A stretch of DNA of 64,000 nucleotides from an uncultured Flavobacteriales bacterium (GCA_905181635.1 CAJIYM010000003.1:1-64000); one strand, 5' to 3'. Shown: positions 8,565 to 17,020, numbered from the stretch's first letter. The notes: generated by a model not told the origin, from the sequence alone. Numbers and translations are program-made.

Positions 8565-8807
8565 TTATATCAATAGCTCTCTTTCCTCAATCTCTTCATA
8601 AACTTTTACCTTTCCAATTGAATAAGGAAGTAGTTTTGAGATTGCATTGAAGTACTCTGTTGGAGAGTCTATCTTATCTAGCATCTCCATTATCTTGTTT
8701 CCATCAATTGCTTGGTTTATATGTTCTCTTATGAGCTTAGAAGTAGTGCTTACTGAACCTTTAGTTCTACCTATAAGGTTTCCGCTTGTTCCTTTCTTAA
8801 ATGGCAT
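8565..8807 (-). CDS. DUF5681-like small protein, possible phage remnant
   Basis: The 80 residues begin 'MPFKKGTSGNLIGRTKGS', matching the DUF5681 / phage small-terminase-like N-terminal signature (FKKGxSGNPxGRPKG), followed by a helical region. After residue 75 the frame ends at LLI-stop. Dropping two bases of the AGAGAG run would continue it as AIDININLFAKKEEE to 8530, which looks more natural, so a frameshift is possible. It has no signal peptide. It is possibly left over from a prophage or mobile element and sits among secreted genes. Confidence 0.6.
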   Translation of the reverse strand: MPFKKGTSGNLIGRTKGSVSTTSKLIREHINQAIDGNKIMEMLDKIDSPTEYFNAISKLLPYSIGKVKVYEEIEERELLI

Positions 8808-8828
8808 ATTTTTTTACGTTAGAATAAC

Positions 8829-9260
8829 TTAACACCCACCTTCAAGCATAGGTATTATTGTACCATCTTTTTCATAGCTTATGTATTTAACGGATTTTCC
8901 ATTTTCATCATAAGTTATTTCGGTATTGAGTTCCCCACTATCATAATATCGTTTCCATATTCCAGTTCTTTCACTACATACTCCTTCTTCAGTGTATTTG
9001 TAAAAACCTTCTTCTTTTATTCTTCCGTATTTAGTGTAAGATGTAAATTCCCCTTCCATTTTCCCATTCTTATAATTCGCTTCTGTTTTTATTGCCCAAG
9101 CTCCCCAATCATAAAAATATTTTGTAGTCCCATCTCTTTTCCCTTCTATATTGTAGTGTACTTCTGATAGAATTGCACCACTATTATAATAAGCTCGTTT
9201 TACTTCTTGCCCAAACCCAATCATAGGCAAGTAAAGTAATATAAGTAGTAGTTTTTTCAT
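8829..9260 (-). CDS. Secreted MORN-like / YwqK-type repeat protein
   Basis: A signal peptide MKKLLLILLYLPMIGFGQ is followed by about five 'YYNSGxxxxExxYxNGKxxG' repeats of the MORN_2/YwqK kind (YYNSGAILSE, YKNGKMEGEF, YYDSGELNTE). Such repeats occur in surface or envelope proteins and in toxin-immunity settings; the specific role here is unknown. There is no T9SS tail. The signal-peptide DNA is nearly identical to those at 6446 and 44416. Confidence 0.8.
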   Translation of the reverse strand: MKKLLLILLYLPMIGFGQEVKRAYYNSGAILSEVHYNIEGKRDGTTKYFYDWGAWAIKTEANYKNGKMEGEFTSYTKYGRIKEEGFYKYTEEGVCSERTGIWKRYYDSGELNTEITYDENGKSVKYISYEKDGTIIPMLEGGC

Positions 9261-9308
9261 CTTAGTTGTTTGTTAATCTATTGTTTTAGAGTCTGTAAAC
9301 TTAATTAT

Positions 9309-9998
9309 TTATTCTATAACTATTCTTTTCTCTACTGTTCCATCATCATAAATGTATAAGAGTGGTTGATTTTTTTGTTTTGTTTCTCTTCCTAATAGAT
9401 CAGTTACTTTAAGAATTTTTTTGTTTATAACGTAATCTTGTATTGAAGATGGGGTAGACTCATTGACAGTTAAGTTAGTTGAATGATAGATATCCCCTGA
9501 ATTAGTCTGGTCCAGATTACCTTCCATAAATGCCCCAAAGAAAGTAATGGATCCTGTACCACTATTTGGTGCCTCCCAATCCATCGACCAATTTTTTATA
9601 CCAGGACCTTGTGTTCCACCTAATTTATGAGTAACAGCTTTATTGTTGTTAGTTAATTTTGTTTCAGTATTATTTGTTATAAAAAAAGTTCCTTTTTTTG
9701 CAGATCCAAAATTTGCTTCTTCAGACGTTATCTCAAAGCCATACTGATCATTGCTACCTTGTATACTTGCAGTAATTGTGTATACTTGGTTTGGAACATA
9801 TCCACTTGGTGGAATATTAGAAGTAATTGTAGCTCCTGCCCCTAAACCTGCATAGTGGCATTGAGTACAGCTTACACCATCAGTTGGAGATCCTGTTTTC
9901 CCTCCTACAGATCCTGTAGAATTAGAATTAGAAGTTGTTGGGTAAAAGAATATCGCTAAAGCAATAGCAAATGGGATAATAAAAAGTGATTTTTTCAT
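9309..9998 (-). CDS. Choice-of-anchor V type secreted protein with CxxCH motif and compact T9SS tail
   Basis: After the signal peptide (about 1-26) comes 'GGKTGSPTDGVSCTQCHYAG'. This is the hallmark of the choice-of-anchor V/Reeler-like proteins, with a CxxCH that could bind haem c. A beta-rich domain follows (residues of about 50-180), then the tail VTDLLGRETKQ ... DDGTVEKRIVIE. Haem attachment is inferred from the motif alone. A -7 box (TATGTTTA, 10003-10010) lies 4 bp before the ATG. Confidence 0.85.
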   Translation of the reverse strand: MKKSLFIIPFAIALAIFFYPTTSNSNSTGSVGGKTGSPTDGVSCTQCHYAGLGAGATITSNIPPSGYVPNQVYTITASIQGSNDQYGFEITSEEANFGSAKKGTFFITNNTETKLTNNNKAVTHKLGGTQGPGIKNWSMDWEAPNSGTGSITFFGAFMEGNLDQTNSGDIYHSTNLTVNESTPSSIQDYVINKKILKVTDLLGRETKQKNQPLLYIYDDGTVEKRIVIE

Positions 9999-10002
9999 AT
10001 CG

Positions 10003-10010
10003 TAAACATA
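10003..10010 (-). promoter_or_regulatory. Candidate -7 box of the anchor-V gene
   Basis: TATGTTTA (minus strand) is one base off the Bacteroidota TAnnTTTG box and sits 4 bp before the start codon, suggesting a leaderless or very short leader. The family B element ends about 23 bp further upstream, where the -33 region should be. Confidence 0.4.
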
Positions 10011-10031
10011 CTAAATAAATTCTTGAAAAAA

Positions 10032-10056
10032 GTTCGAAACTGGGACCGTAAGGCCC
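10032..10056. repeat. Family B spacer element, copy 4
   Basis: gttcgaaactgggaccgtaaggccc. With one bulged A, TGGG-CC and GG-CCCA pair around GTAA, another GNRA loop. It is flanked on one side by a terminator hairpin and on the other by the promoter of the anchor-V gene. Confidence 0.75.
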
Positions 10057-10065
10057 ACCAAAAAG

Positions 10066-10092
10066 AAACCCACTCATTTGAGTGGGTTTTTA
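10066..10092 (-). terminator. Rho-independent terminator of the agmatine deiminase-like gene
   Basis: AAACCCACTC/GAGTGGGTTT is a perfect 10-bp stem with a 4-nt loop, flanked by T-runs on both strands. It lies directly after the stop codon at 10094. Confidence 0.85.
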
Positions 10093-10093
10093 T

Positions 10094-11326
10094 TTATTCA
10101 AGAATCATTTTCTTCTCCACTGTTCCATCATCATAGATGTAAAAGAGAGGTTGATCAGTTTGTTTTGTTTCTCTGCCTAATATATCAATAGTATTAATAA
10201 GACGCCTATTATAATTATCTATTTGAATCATATTGGTTGATACTAAACTAATTGGCTGTTGTTGTGTTACACAATGCACCATACCACCCTCATAGTACAT
10301 ATTACTACAATCAATACCTACAACAGTTTTGCTTGGGTATAAATTTTGAATAATGCTTAATGCAATAGAATCATTTGGATCATTATAGATAGGAACTAAA
10401 ACAGCATCATTTGCTACATTATAATTCACATAACTACCCTTAAAGTTAACATTACCTCCCCAAGAAGTTGTAATATTATTTTGAGTTAATGGCAATGTTA
10501 TAAAAGAATAAGGACTACCATATACATCTGTAGCAGAGTTTAATATCGAAATATCCTGAGTAGATAGCCCCCAATAAATTAAATCAGAATTACTCATAGT
10601 AACTATAGTATTCATGTTTACAAATTTTACAAAACTATCAATATGCATATCTGTAATATCTAATGACCCTCCAAATGCGCCATCTAGCCAAATGAAATTA
10701 GTAACACCTAAATAAGAAGTTAAATAATTCTCAATCTGCATTTCTGTTAGATATGGATTTCTATCTGCTCCTGTTATTGAGCTTCTAGTCATTATCGCAC
10801 TACCATTTCCATCAACCTCAACAGATCCACCCTCTAAAACAAAGCCATCAAGATCCACATATGGAAGATTTAAATCATTAGCGATTAAAGTTGGAATTTG
10901 GTTGTCTAATGCGTAAGGAGCGTCTCCTCCCCAACCATTAAATCCAAAATCAAGAATAATTAAATTATTATTATTGTCGTAAACAAAAATAGGCCCATTA
11001 TCTCTAGTCCAGTAATCATCATTTGGATGAATGTAAAAATCAACATTTGTTAATGGTACTGATGCAGCACTTAAAACTTGTTGAACATGAATTTGTTCAT
11101 TTGTATCGTAAACTATAATATGTACATTTTCTCCTGTTTCCAATGCTGCAACCATTTCAATAAAAGCAGGCTCATTATCTTCTTGATGCCAAGGAGGATA
11201 AGTAAAGTTATGTGGCCATTGCAACCATGTTCCTTCATGCTGATCTTCCTCAGAAGGCATAGTATATTGAATTTGCGCAAAATTTAGAAGAGGTAAAAAA
11301 ATAAATAGAAACAATAGTTTTTTCAT
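10094..11326 (-). CDS. Secreted agmatine deiminase / peptidylarginine deiminase family protein with compact T9SS tail
   Basis: After a signal peptide (1-17, NFAQ) the protein matches the Porphyromonas-type PAD / agmatine deiminase family: 'HEGTWLQWPHN', 'YWTRDNGPIFV' (catalytic Asp), 'FVLEGGSVEVDG', 'DMHIDSFVKF' (His and Asp) and 'GGMVHCVTQQQP' (nucleophile Cys). All key residues are present. Enzymes of this fold hydrolyse guanidino groups to citrulline or carbamoylputrescine. Export with a T9SS-like tail (IDILGRETKQ ... DDGTVEKKMILE) recalls the secreted PPAD of P. gingivalis, but the substrate (free agmatine or peptidyl-arginine) cannot be told from sequence. Confidence 0.9.
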   Translation of the reverse strand: MKKLLFLFIFLPLLNFAQIQYTMPSEEDQHEGTWLQWPHNFTYPPWHQEDNEPAFIEMVAALETGENVHIIVYDTNEQIHVQQVLSAASVPLTNVDFYIHPNDDYWTRDNGPIFVYDNNNNLIILDFGFNGWGGDAPYALDNQIPTLIANDLNLPYVDLDGFVLEGGSVEVDGNGSAIMTRSSITGADRNPYLTEMQIENYLTSYLGVTNFIWLDGAFGGSLDITDMHIDSFVKFVNMNTIVTMSNSDLIYWGLSTQDISILNSATDVYGSPYSFITLPLTQNNITTSWGGNVNFKGSYVNYNVANDAVLVPIYNDPNDSIALSIIQNLYPSKTVVGIDCSNMYYEGGMVHCVTQQQPISLVSTNMIQIDNYNRRLINTIDILGRETKQTDQPLFYIYDDGTVEKKMILE

Positions 11327-11330
11327 AAGA

Positions 11331-11365
11331 TAAAATTACTAAATAATTTTCTAAAAAAGTTCAAA
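11331..11365 (-). promoter_or_regulatory. Candidate promoter of the agmatine deiminase-like gene
   Basis: On the minus strand TTTG (11362-11365) and TAATTTTA (11331-11338) are separated by 23 bp, and the -7 box ends 4 bp before the ATG. The -33 TTTG is part of the family B element. Confidence 0.45.
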
Positions 11366-11383
11366 ATTAGGACCGAGAGGCCC
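11359..11383. repeat. Family B spacer element, copy 5
   Basis: gttcaaaattaggaccgagaggccc, with a GAGA loop, overlaps the -33 region of the downstream minus-strand gene. Confidence 0.75.
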
Positions 11384-11390
11384 TCCAAAT

Positions 11391-11422
11391 CAGAATCCAT
11401 CTCATTATGAGTTAAGATTCTG
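11391..11422 (-). terminator. Terminator hairpin after the 11430-11942 gene
   Basis: CAGAATC...GATTCTG with an inner CTCAT/ATGAG stem is followed by an A/T-rich tail. It lies just past the stop at 11430. Confidence 0.65.
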
Positions 11423-11429
11423 CTTTTTA

Positions 11430-11942
11430 TTATCTTATTTTAATATACTTCTTCTTATTCTGAATATACATTTGACCAAATTGAGGAGAAAGTAATTTCC
11501 TTCCATGTATATCGTACATTTTATTATCACCAAACTTATCCATCATCAATTCATTTATGTTGGTTGAGTTCCCTTGAATACTAAACATTACCCATGAGAA
11601 TGTATTTTGGTCATATATTAACGAATCACAATCTGTACAAAAATCATATTGACCTGATGAGTAAATATAAGAATCATAACAAACTTTAATTGTATCTGTT
11701 TGCTGTATTAATTGAAAATATGCAGTCATACCTTCTTCATTGTAACAAGTTATTGAATTACATACTGACCATAACACTTCTATTGAGTCTACTGGAATAC
11801 TAGTCAAGATTGCTGAAGTATCAAATGATATATTAAATACCTGTCCCTGTCCTAAGTTATAAGCTAATGAATCACAATAAGGATTTTGTGCTTGAATTTG
11901 TAATGTAAGAGCTAACAATAATACTGATAATGCTTTTCTCAT
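11430..11942 (-). CDS. Small secreted protein with very short T9SS-like tail
   Basis: A signal peptide (1-18, QIQAQ) is followed by 'NPYCDSLAYNLGQGQ', which resembles the A module start of the 7078-8223 protein (PCDSLTVSG), so the two may be related. Several Cys are present. The tail is reduced to 'MYDIHGRKLLSPQFGQ...KKYIKIR'. I do not recognise the central domain. Export is likely; the function is unknown. Confidence 0.75.
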   Translation of the reverse strand: MRKALSVLLLALTLQIQAQNPYCDSLAYNLGQGQVFNISFDTSAILTSIPVDSIEVLWSVCNSITCYNEEGMTAYFQLIQQTDTIKVCYDSYIYSSGQYDFCTDCDSLIYDQNTFSWVMFSIQGNSTNINELMMDKFGDNKMYDIHGRKLLSPQFGQMYIQNKKKYIKIR

Positions 11943-12037
11943 TTTTTTTTAAGTTCTTTAAATTATACTACAAATATATATAGATTATAATCAAAGAGGT
12001 TATTTTGAGATGTAAAGTACTACATTTCATCAAAAGA

Positions 12038-12060
12038 GTTCGAACTTTTACCGTTAAAAT
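12038..12060. repeat. Degenerate family B element, copy 6
   Basis: aaaagagttcgaacttttaccgttaaaat keeps the gttcgaac block and 'accgttaa' but has lost the hairpin. It lies about 96 bp upstream of the 11942 start. Confidence 0.35.
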
Positions 12061-12144
12061 CAGATAAAAAACTGCAATAAATTTTAAGTATTTTTAATAT
12101 GTTTGTAAAAAAGTTATATAAATCTAATATTTAAGAATGAAAAA

Positions 12145-12461
12145 ATGCTACAAATTTTTACTCATTACTTTTTGCATTTTGTTTTTCCCTTATTGATTGC
12201 ATTTTTATTTTTTAGAAAAGATTGGGAAAAAGTATATTTTATCATGCTATCTACTATGATGGTTGATTTAGATCATTTTCTTGCTAACCCAATTTACAAA
12301 ATAGATAGATGTAGTATCAATTTCCATCCTCTACATACATATTATGCTATGGTTGTATACATGATAATGATCTTATTTAAAAAACCTTTCAATATAATTG
12401 GAATTGGACTTTGACCTTACATATGCTAACAGACTTTATTGATTGTCTAATGCAAGATTAA
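12145..12461 (+). pseudogene. DUF6122 membrane protein, frameshifted near its C-terminus
   Basis: Residues 1-87 match DUF6122 (MLQIFTHYFLHFVFPLLIAF, DLDHFLANPI, CSINFHPLHTYYAM). The frame stops at GIGL-TGA. In another frame the missing conserved end follows at once: 'LTLHMLTDFIDCLMQD' up to TAA at 12461. One missing base around 12405-12415 explains this. Full-length members are about 105 residues, so the repaired gene would have normal length. This is either a recent mutation or a sequence error. It has about three membrane segments. Confidence 0.75.
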
Positions 12462-12561
12462 ACAAATTTTAAACTAGGATCTAAAGCACAAATAAAGAAA
12501 CCTATATTTACAATTATTTTCTATTAATAATATTATTTTTACAAAAATTTAAAAATTAATT

Positions 12562-14892
12562 ATGTTACGTAAATTTAATCTTATCACCATCTTTTTATGT
12601 TTAATAACTTTTGTGAATGCTCAAGAGAACTTAAATAATAGTAAATTCAAGCAACTTTATGAAGAACTGCCTACTCCTAATGTTTATAGAACAGCTAGTG
12701 GCGCTCCAGGACATGAATACTATCAACAAAAAGCCGACTATGAAATTAATGTTGAGCTAGATGAGGAAAATAACATAATTAATGGAAATGAAACAATCAT
12801 ATACACAAACAACTCTCCTGATATTTTAAATTACTTATGGATTCAGTTAGACCAAAATGTACGAGCTAAAGGTTCTCATGGACAGCTCACCACTACTAAT
12901 AACATGAATAACAAAATGAGCTTTGGTTCTATAAAAAGAATGCATGATAGAATGAACTTTGATGGGGGGTTTAAGCTTGAAAAGGTAACTGATCTATATG
13001 GGAAAGAACTACTCTACAAAATAAATGAGACAATGATGCGAATAGATCTTCAAAAACCATTAAAAAGAGGTCAATCATTTTCATTTAAAATAAAATACTC
13101 TTACAATTTAAATGATAGAATGAAAATCGGAGGAAGAAGTGGATATGAATATTTTAAAGAGGAAGAAAATTCAATATATACAATTGCGCAATTTTTCCCA
13201 AGAATGGCTGTATACAATGAGGTTGAAGGTTGGCAGAATAAACAATTTTTAGGTAGAGGAGAATTTACATTACCTTTTGGAGATTACAAGGTAAGTATAA
13301 CTGTGCCAGCAGACCATATAGTTGCTGCTACAGGAGAATTAAAGAATCCTTCATCAGTTTTAAGTAAAAAACAAATTGAGAGATTAGAAAAAGCTAAAAA
13401 CAACTATACAGATCCAGTTATCATTGTTACACAAGAAGAAGCAGAAGAAAATGAAAAAACAAAAAGTGAATCAAAAAAAACCTGGATTTTTGAAGCAGAA
13501 AATGTTCGTGATTTTGGATGGGCAAGTTCAAGAAAATTTATTTGGGATGGTATGGCTGTAGATATTTCAGGTAAAAATGTTATGGCGTATAGTTACTACC
13601 CAAAAGAAGGAAATCCTCTTTGGGAACAATATTCTACTAGAGTAGTTGCTCATTCACTAAAGATTTACTCTAAATATACAATAGATTATATTTATCCTCA
13701 AGCTACATCAGTTCATGCTAAAAGTATTGGAATGGAATATCCAATGATTTGTTTTAATTTTGGAAGACCTGAAAAAGATGGAAGCTACTCAAAAAGAACA
13801 AAATATGGTATGATAGGAGTTATTATTCACGAAGTAGGTCATAATTTTTTTCCTATGATAATTAATTCTGATGAAAGACAATGGACTTGGATGGACGAAG
13901 GTTTAAATACATTTTTACAATACTTAACTGAGCAAGAATTTGAAAGAAATTATCCATCAAGAAGAGGGCCACCATCAAATATTATAGAATATATGAAGGG
14001 GGATAAAAGTGGCATAGTTCCTATAATGACAAATTCCGAATCAATACTTCAATTTGGTAATAATGCATATGGCAAACCCGCTACAGCACTAAATATCTTA
14101 CGTGAAACTATTATGGGTAGAGAGTTATTTGATTATTCATTTAAAACTTACAGCAAAAGATGGGCCTTCAAACATCCTACACCAGCAGATTTCTTTAGAA
14201 CAATGGAAGATGCTAGTGCAGTAGATCTTGATTGGTTTTGGAGAGGGTGGTTTTACACCAATGATCATGTTGATATCTCAATAGATAAAGTAAATTGGTT
14301 TAAGATAAATACCGGTAATCCTGATGTAGAAAATCCAATATCTAAAGAAAAAGTAGAGAATGAAAATACATACATAGGTAATACAAGAAATAAATCTTCA
14401 ATTAATAAAACAGTAACTGAATACAATGATAATGCTATTGATTTTTACACAACATACGATCCATTTCAGACAAATATTTTAGATAGGGAAGATTATTCAA
14501 AATATTTAAAAAATATTAATAAGGAGGATGAAGAAATATTAAAATCCAATAAAAATTATTACGAAATTCAATTCTCTAATATTGGGGGATTGGTAATGCC
14601 AATTATCTTGGAATTTAAATATACTGATGGAACTAATGAAACAATAAGGATTCCAGCAGAAATATGGAAAAGAAACTCAAAACAAATTAAAAAAATATTT
14701 ATTCTAAACAAACAACTTAGTAGAGTTAAACTTGATCCTTTTTTAGAAACAGCAGATGTTAATATGGATAATAATTATTGGCCCACTAAATCTGAGCCTA
14801 CAAGATTCCAACTTTTTAAGCAAAAAAAGGACAACAGAGACAACCCAATGCAAAGAGACATAAAAGCAAAAGAAAGAATAGAGAATAATTAA
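12562..14892 (+). CDS. Secreted M1-family metallopeptidase (aminopeptidase-like)
   Basis: The protein has 776 residues with a signal peptide (ending FVNAQ). The zinc site is HEVGH followed after 18 residues by Glu (HEVGH...WMDEGLNTF), near residues 420-445, as in M1 gluzincins. The N-terminal beta domain is at 50-330. The C-terminal third is lineage-specific with no sorting tail. It is probably periplasmic, trimming peptides. It heads an operon with DUF6702 and M32 carboxypeptidase genes (gap 11 bp, then an 8-bp overlap), supporting a role in peptide degradation. Confidence 0.92.
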   Translation: MLRKFNLITIFLCLITFVNAQENLNNSKFKQLYEELPTPNVYRTASGAPGHEYYQQKADYEINVELDEENNIINGNETIIYTNNSPDILNYLWIQLDQNVRAKGSHGQLTTTNNMNNKMSFGSIKRMHDRMNFDGGFKLEKVTDLYGKELLYKINETMMRIDLQKPLKRGQSFSFKIKYSYNLNDRMKIGGRSGYEYFKEEENSIYTIAQFFPRMAVYNEVEGWQNKQFLGRGEFTLPFGDYKVSITVPADHIVAATGELKNPSSVLSKKQIERLEKAKNNYTDPVIIVTQEEAEENEKTKSESKKTWIFEAENVRDFGWASSRKFIWDGMAVDISGKNVMAYSYYPKEGNPLWEQYSTRVVAHSLKIYSKYTIDYIYPQATSVHAKSIGMEYPMICFNFGRPEKDGSYSKRTKYGMIGVIIHEVGHNFFPMIINSDERQWTWMDEGLNTFLQYLTEQEFERNYPSRRGPPSNIIEYMKGDKSGIVPIMTNSESILQFGNNAYGKPATALNILRETIMGRELFDYSFKTYSKRWAFKHPTPADFFRTMEDASAVDLDWFWRGWFYTNDHVDISIDKVNWFKINTGNPDVENPISKEKVENENTYIGNTRNKSSINKTVTEYNDNAIDFYTTYDPFQTNILDREDYSKYLKNINKEDEEILKSNKNYYEIQFSNIGGLVMPIILEFKYTDGTNETIRIPAEIWKRNSKQIKKIFILNKQLSRVKLDPFLETADVNMDNNYWPTKSEPTRFQLFKQKKDNRDNPMQRDIKAKERIENN

Positions 14893-14903
14893 GAAACTTC
14901 ATT

Positions 14904-15410
14904 ATGATAAACCCTTTAATTTATTTAGTATTTACATTTTTTCTTCCTTCACACGATTTTCATATTACTCACACATCTTTGAATTACAATAGTGATTCTG
15001 AATCCATAGAAATTACAATGAAGGTTGCTATTGAAGATCTTGAAAGATCATTGGAAGTTAATACTTCCAAAAAATTAAGAATAGGGACTACAAAAGAAAA
15101 TAAATCATCTCATAAAATAATAAGTAACTATTTTGATAATCATTTAAAAGTTTTAACTAATGATAAACCATTACAATTTCAATGGGTTGGAAAAGAAATA
15201 GATGACAATTTACATGATATATATTTATATTTTGAAATCCTAAATTGCAATGAGAATGGGGAGATTAAAACTTTAACTTTAAAGAATACAATTTTTTTAG
15301 AAATAGAAATAAATCAAACTAATATAGTATTAATTGAATTTAAAGATAGTAAATTTAACCTGACATTTACAAAAGATCAAGACATCCAAAAATTACAGTT
15401 TTATGAATAA
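14904..15410 (+). CDS. DUF6702 family protein
   Basis: The 168 residues begin with an N-terminal hydrophobic segment (MINPLIYLVFTFFLPSHDFH) and 'HDFHITHTSLNYN', typical of DUF6702, a beta-sandwich family often found next to M1 peptidases in Flavobacteriia. The central 'MKVAIEDLERSLE' helix and later beta strands fit. It is probably exported or membrane-anchored, with unknown function. It overlaps the next gene by 8 bp, so the genes are translationally linked. Confidence 0.8.
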   Translation: MINPLIYLVFTFFLPSHDFHITHTSLNYNSDSESIEITMKVAIEDLERSLEVNTSKKLRIGTTKENKSSHKIISNYFDNHLKVLTNDKPLQFQWVGKEIDDNLHDIYLYFEILNCNENGEIKTLTLKNTIFLEIEINQTNIVLIEFKDSKFNLTFTKDQDIQKLQFYE

Positions 15411-16893
15411 TTATAAAGACTATGTTAATCACTCAAAGAGAATTACAGATATAAATATGTCTATGGCAATTCTTGGATGGGACCAAGAGACTAAAATGCC
15501 AAAAAATGGAAGTAAATTTAGAGCACAACAATTATCAACATTAGCGGAAATATCACACGAATTATCAACAAAAAAAGATTTCGGAATTCTTCTTAATAAT
15601 CTAAATTCTGATAATTCATTAAATTCTGATCAAAGAAGAAATATAAGTTTATCATTAAAGGCCTTTAATAAATCAAAAAAATACAAATCAGAATTTATTG
15701 TAGAAGAATCCAATCTAGTATCAAATGCTTTTCAACAATGGAGATTAGCAAAAGAAAAAAATGATTTTTCAATATTTGAAAGCTCATTGACTAAACTTGT
15801 AGATTTAAGAATTAAAGAATGTGAAATTTTAGGTTATGTAAATCATCCTTACGATGCATTATTAGATCAATACGAACCCGGACTAACTACAAATGAAGTT
15901 GATGATATTTTCTCAAATGTTAAGGAGTTTTTAGTTCCATTCATAAAGAGAATTTTAAGATCGAATAAGATTGATGATTCATTTTTTTATAAAAAATATT
16001 CAAATAATAAACAATGGGATTTTGGCATTGAATTACTTAAGAAAATGGATTATAATTTTGATTCTGGTAGACAAGATTTATCCGCTCACCCCTTTTCTAC
16101 TCACTTTTCACCAGAAGACACTAGAGTAACTACTAGAATTGATGAAAATAATCTTTCTGAAATGATATGGTCATGTATCCATGAAGGAGGTCATGCTTTA
16201 TATGAACAAGGTATTTTATCTGAAAATTATGGTTTACCGTTAGGCGAAACTATTTCTTTAGGAATTCATGAATCACAATCTAGATTATGGGAAAACAATG
16301 TAGGTCGTAGTTTAGAATTCTGGAAACATAATTACGAATCTTTAAAAAAAATATTCCCTAAACAGCTGACAGGTGTTACTGTTGATGATTTTTACAAAGC
16401 TTCAAATAATGTAAAACCAAGTTTAATTAGAACAAATGCTGACGAGTTAACTTATCATCTTCATGTGATTATAAGATATGAGATTGAGAAAGCATTAATA
16501 GAGGGGAAAATAAAAGTAGCAGATCTAGCTAAAATATGGAATTTAAAATATTATGAATATTTAGGTTTGGAGGTACCTTCTGATACTTTAGGTGTATTAC
16601 AAGATATACATTGGTCACATGGAAGTTTTGGTTATTTCCCAACATACACAATAGGTAGTTTTTATGCAGCTCAATTTTTTAATCAAGCTAAAATTGACAA
16701 TCCTAATTTGATAAAAGAAATTGAAAATGGAAATAATAAGAATCTATTAAATTGGTTAAGGAAAAATATTCATAATAGTGGAAAGAGATTAGATGCTCAT
16801 AAATTGTGTGAAAAAATTACAGGAGAAAAACTTAATTTCAAATATTTTAAGGACTACGTAATAGATAAATATTCTAAGATATATGCATTATAA
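15403..16893 (+). CDS. M32 family metallocarboxypeptidase, copy 1
   Basis: The 496 residues are the usual length for thermostable carboxypeptidase Taq family members. The zinc motif is 'HEGGHALYEQG' near residue 260 with the downstream Glu in 'GIHESQSRLWEN'. 'HPFSTHF', 'RITT'-like and 'RTNADELTYHLHV' blocks are present. It is cytoplasmic, without a signal peptide, and removes C-terminal residues from peptides. A paralogue of identical length lies at 49357-50847, about 85-90% identical by eye. Confidence 0.93.
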   Translation: MNNYKDYVNHSKRITDINMSMAILGWDQETKMPKNGSKFRAQQLSTLAEISHELSTKKDFGILLNNLNSDNSLNSDQRRNISLSLKAFNKSKKYKSEFIVEESNLVSNAFQQWRLAKEKNDFSIFESSLTKLVDLRIKECEILGYVNHPYDALLDQYEPGLTTNEVDDIFSNVKEFLVPFIKRILRSNKIDDSFFYKKYSNNKQWDFGIELLKKMDYNFDSGRQDLSAHPFSTHFSPEDTRVTTRIDENNLSEMIWSCIHEGGHALYEQGILSENYGLPLGETISLGIHESQSRLWENNVGRSLEFWKHNYESLKKIFPKQLTGVTVDDFYKASNNVKPSLIRTNADELTYHLHVIIRYEIEKALIEGKIKVADLAKIWNLKYYEYLGLEVPSDTLGVLQDIHWSHGSFGYFPTYTIGSFYAAQFFNQAKIDNPNLIKEIENGNNKNLLNWLRKNIHNSGKRLDAHKLCEKITGEKLNFKYFKDYVIDKYSKIYAL

Positions 16894-16894
16894 A

Positions 16895-17020
16895 GTGGTA
16901 TCATGATTCCAATCCATACTATTTAACTAGATTATAGCAAGATTAAGAACTAAAAATTATTTAATTAAAAGATTATTAAGTTTGATTATTTTTTCTTAGT
17001 AATATCTTATTCTTAAAAGT
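16895..17020. repeat. Dispersed intergenic repeat, family A, degenerate copy
   Basis: gtggtatcatgattccaat...aactagattatagcaag...aactaaaaatt aligns with the family A repeat. Once more it lies 3' of a compact-tail T9SS gene on the minus strand (17082-18545). Confidence 0.5.

Noticed and set aside
3964-12060. Family B elements as integron attC sites
   Set aside because: No RYYYAAC/GTTRRRY pair or integrase is seen, and each unit keeps its own promoter; only a loose analogy remains.
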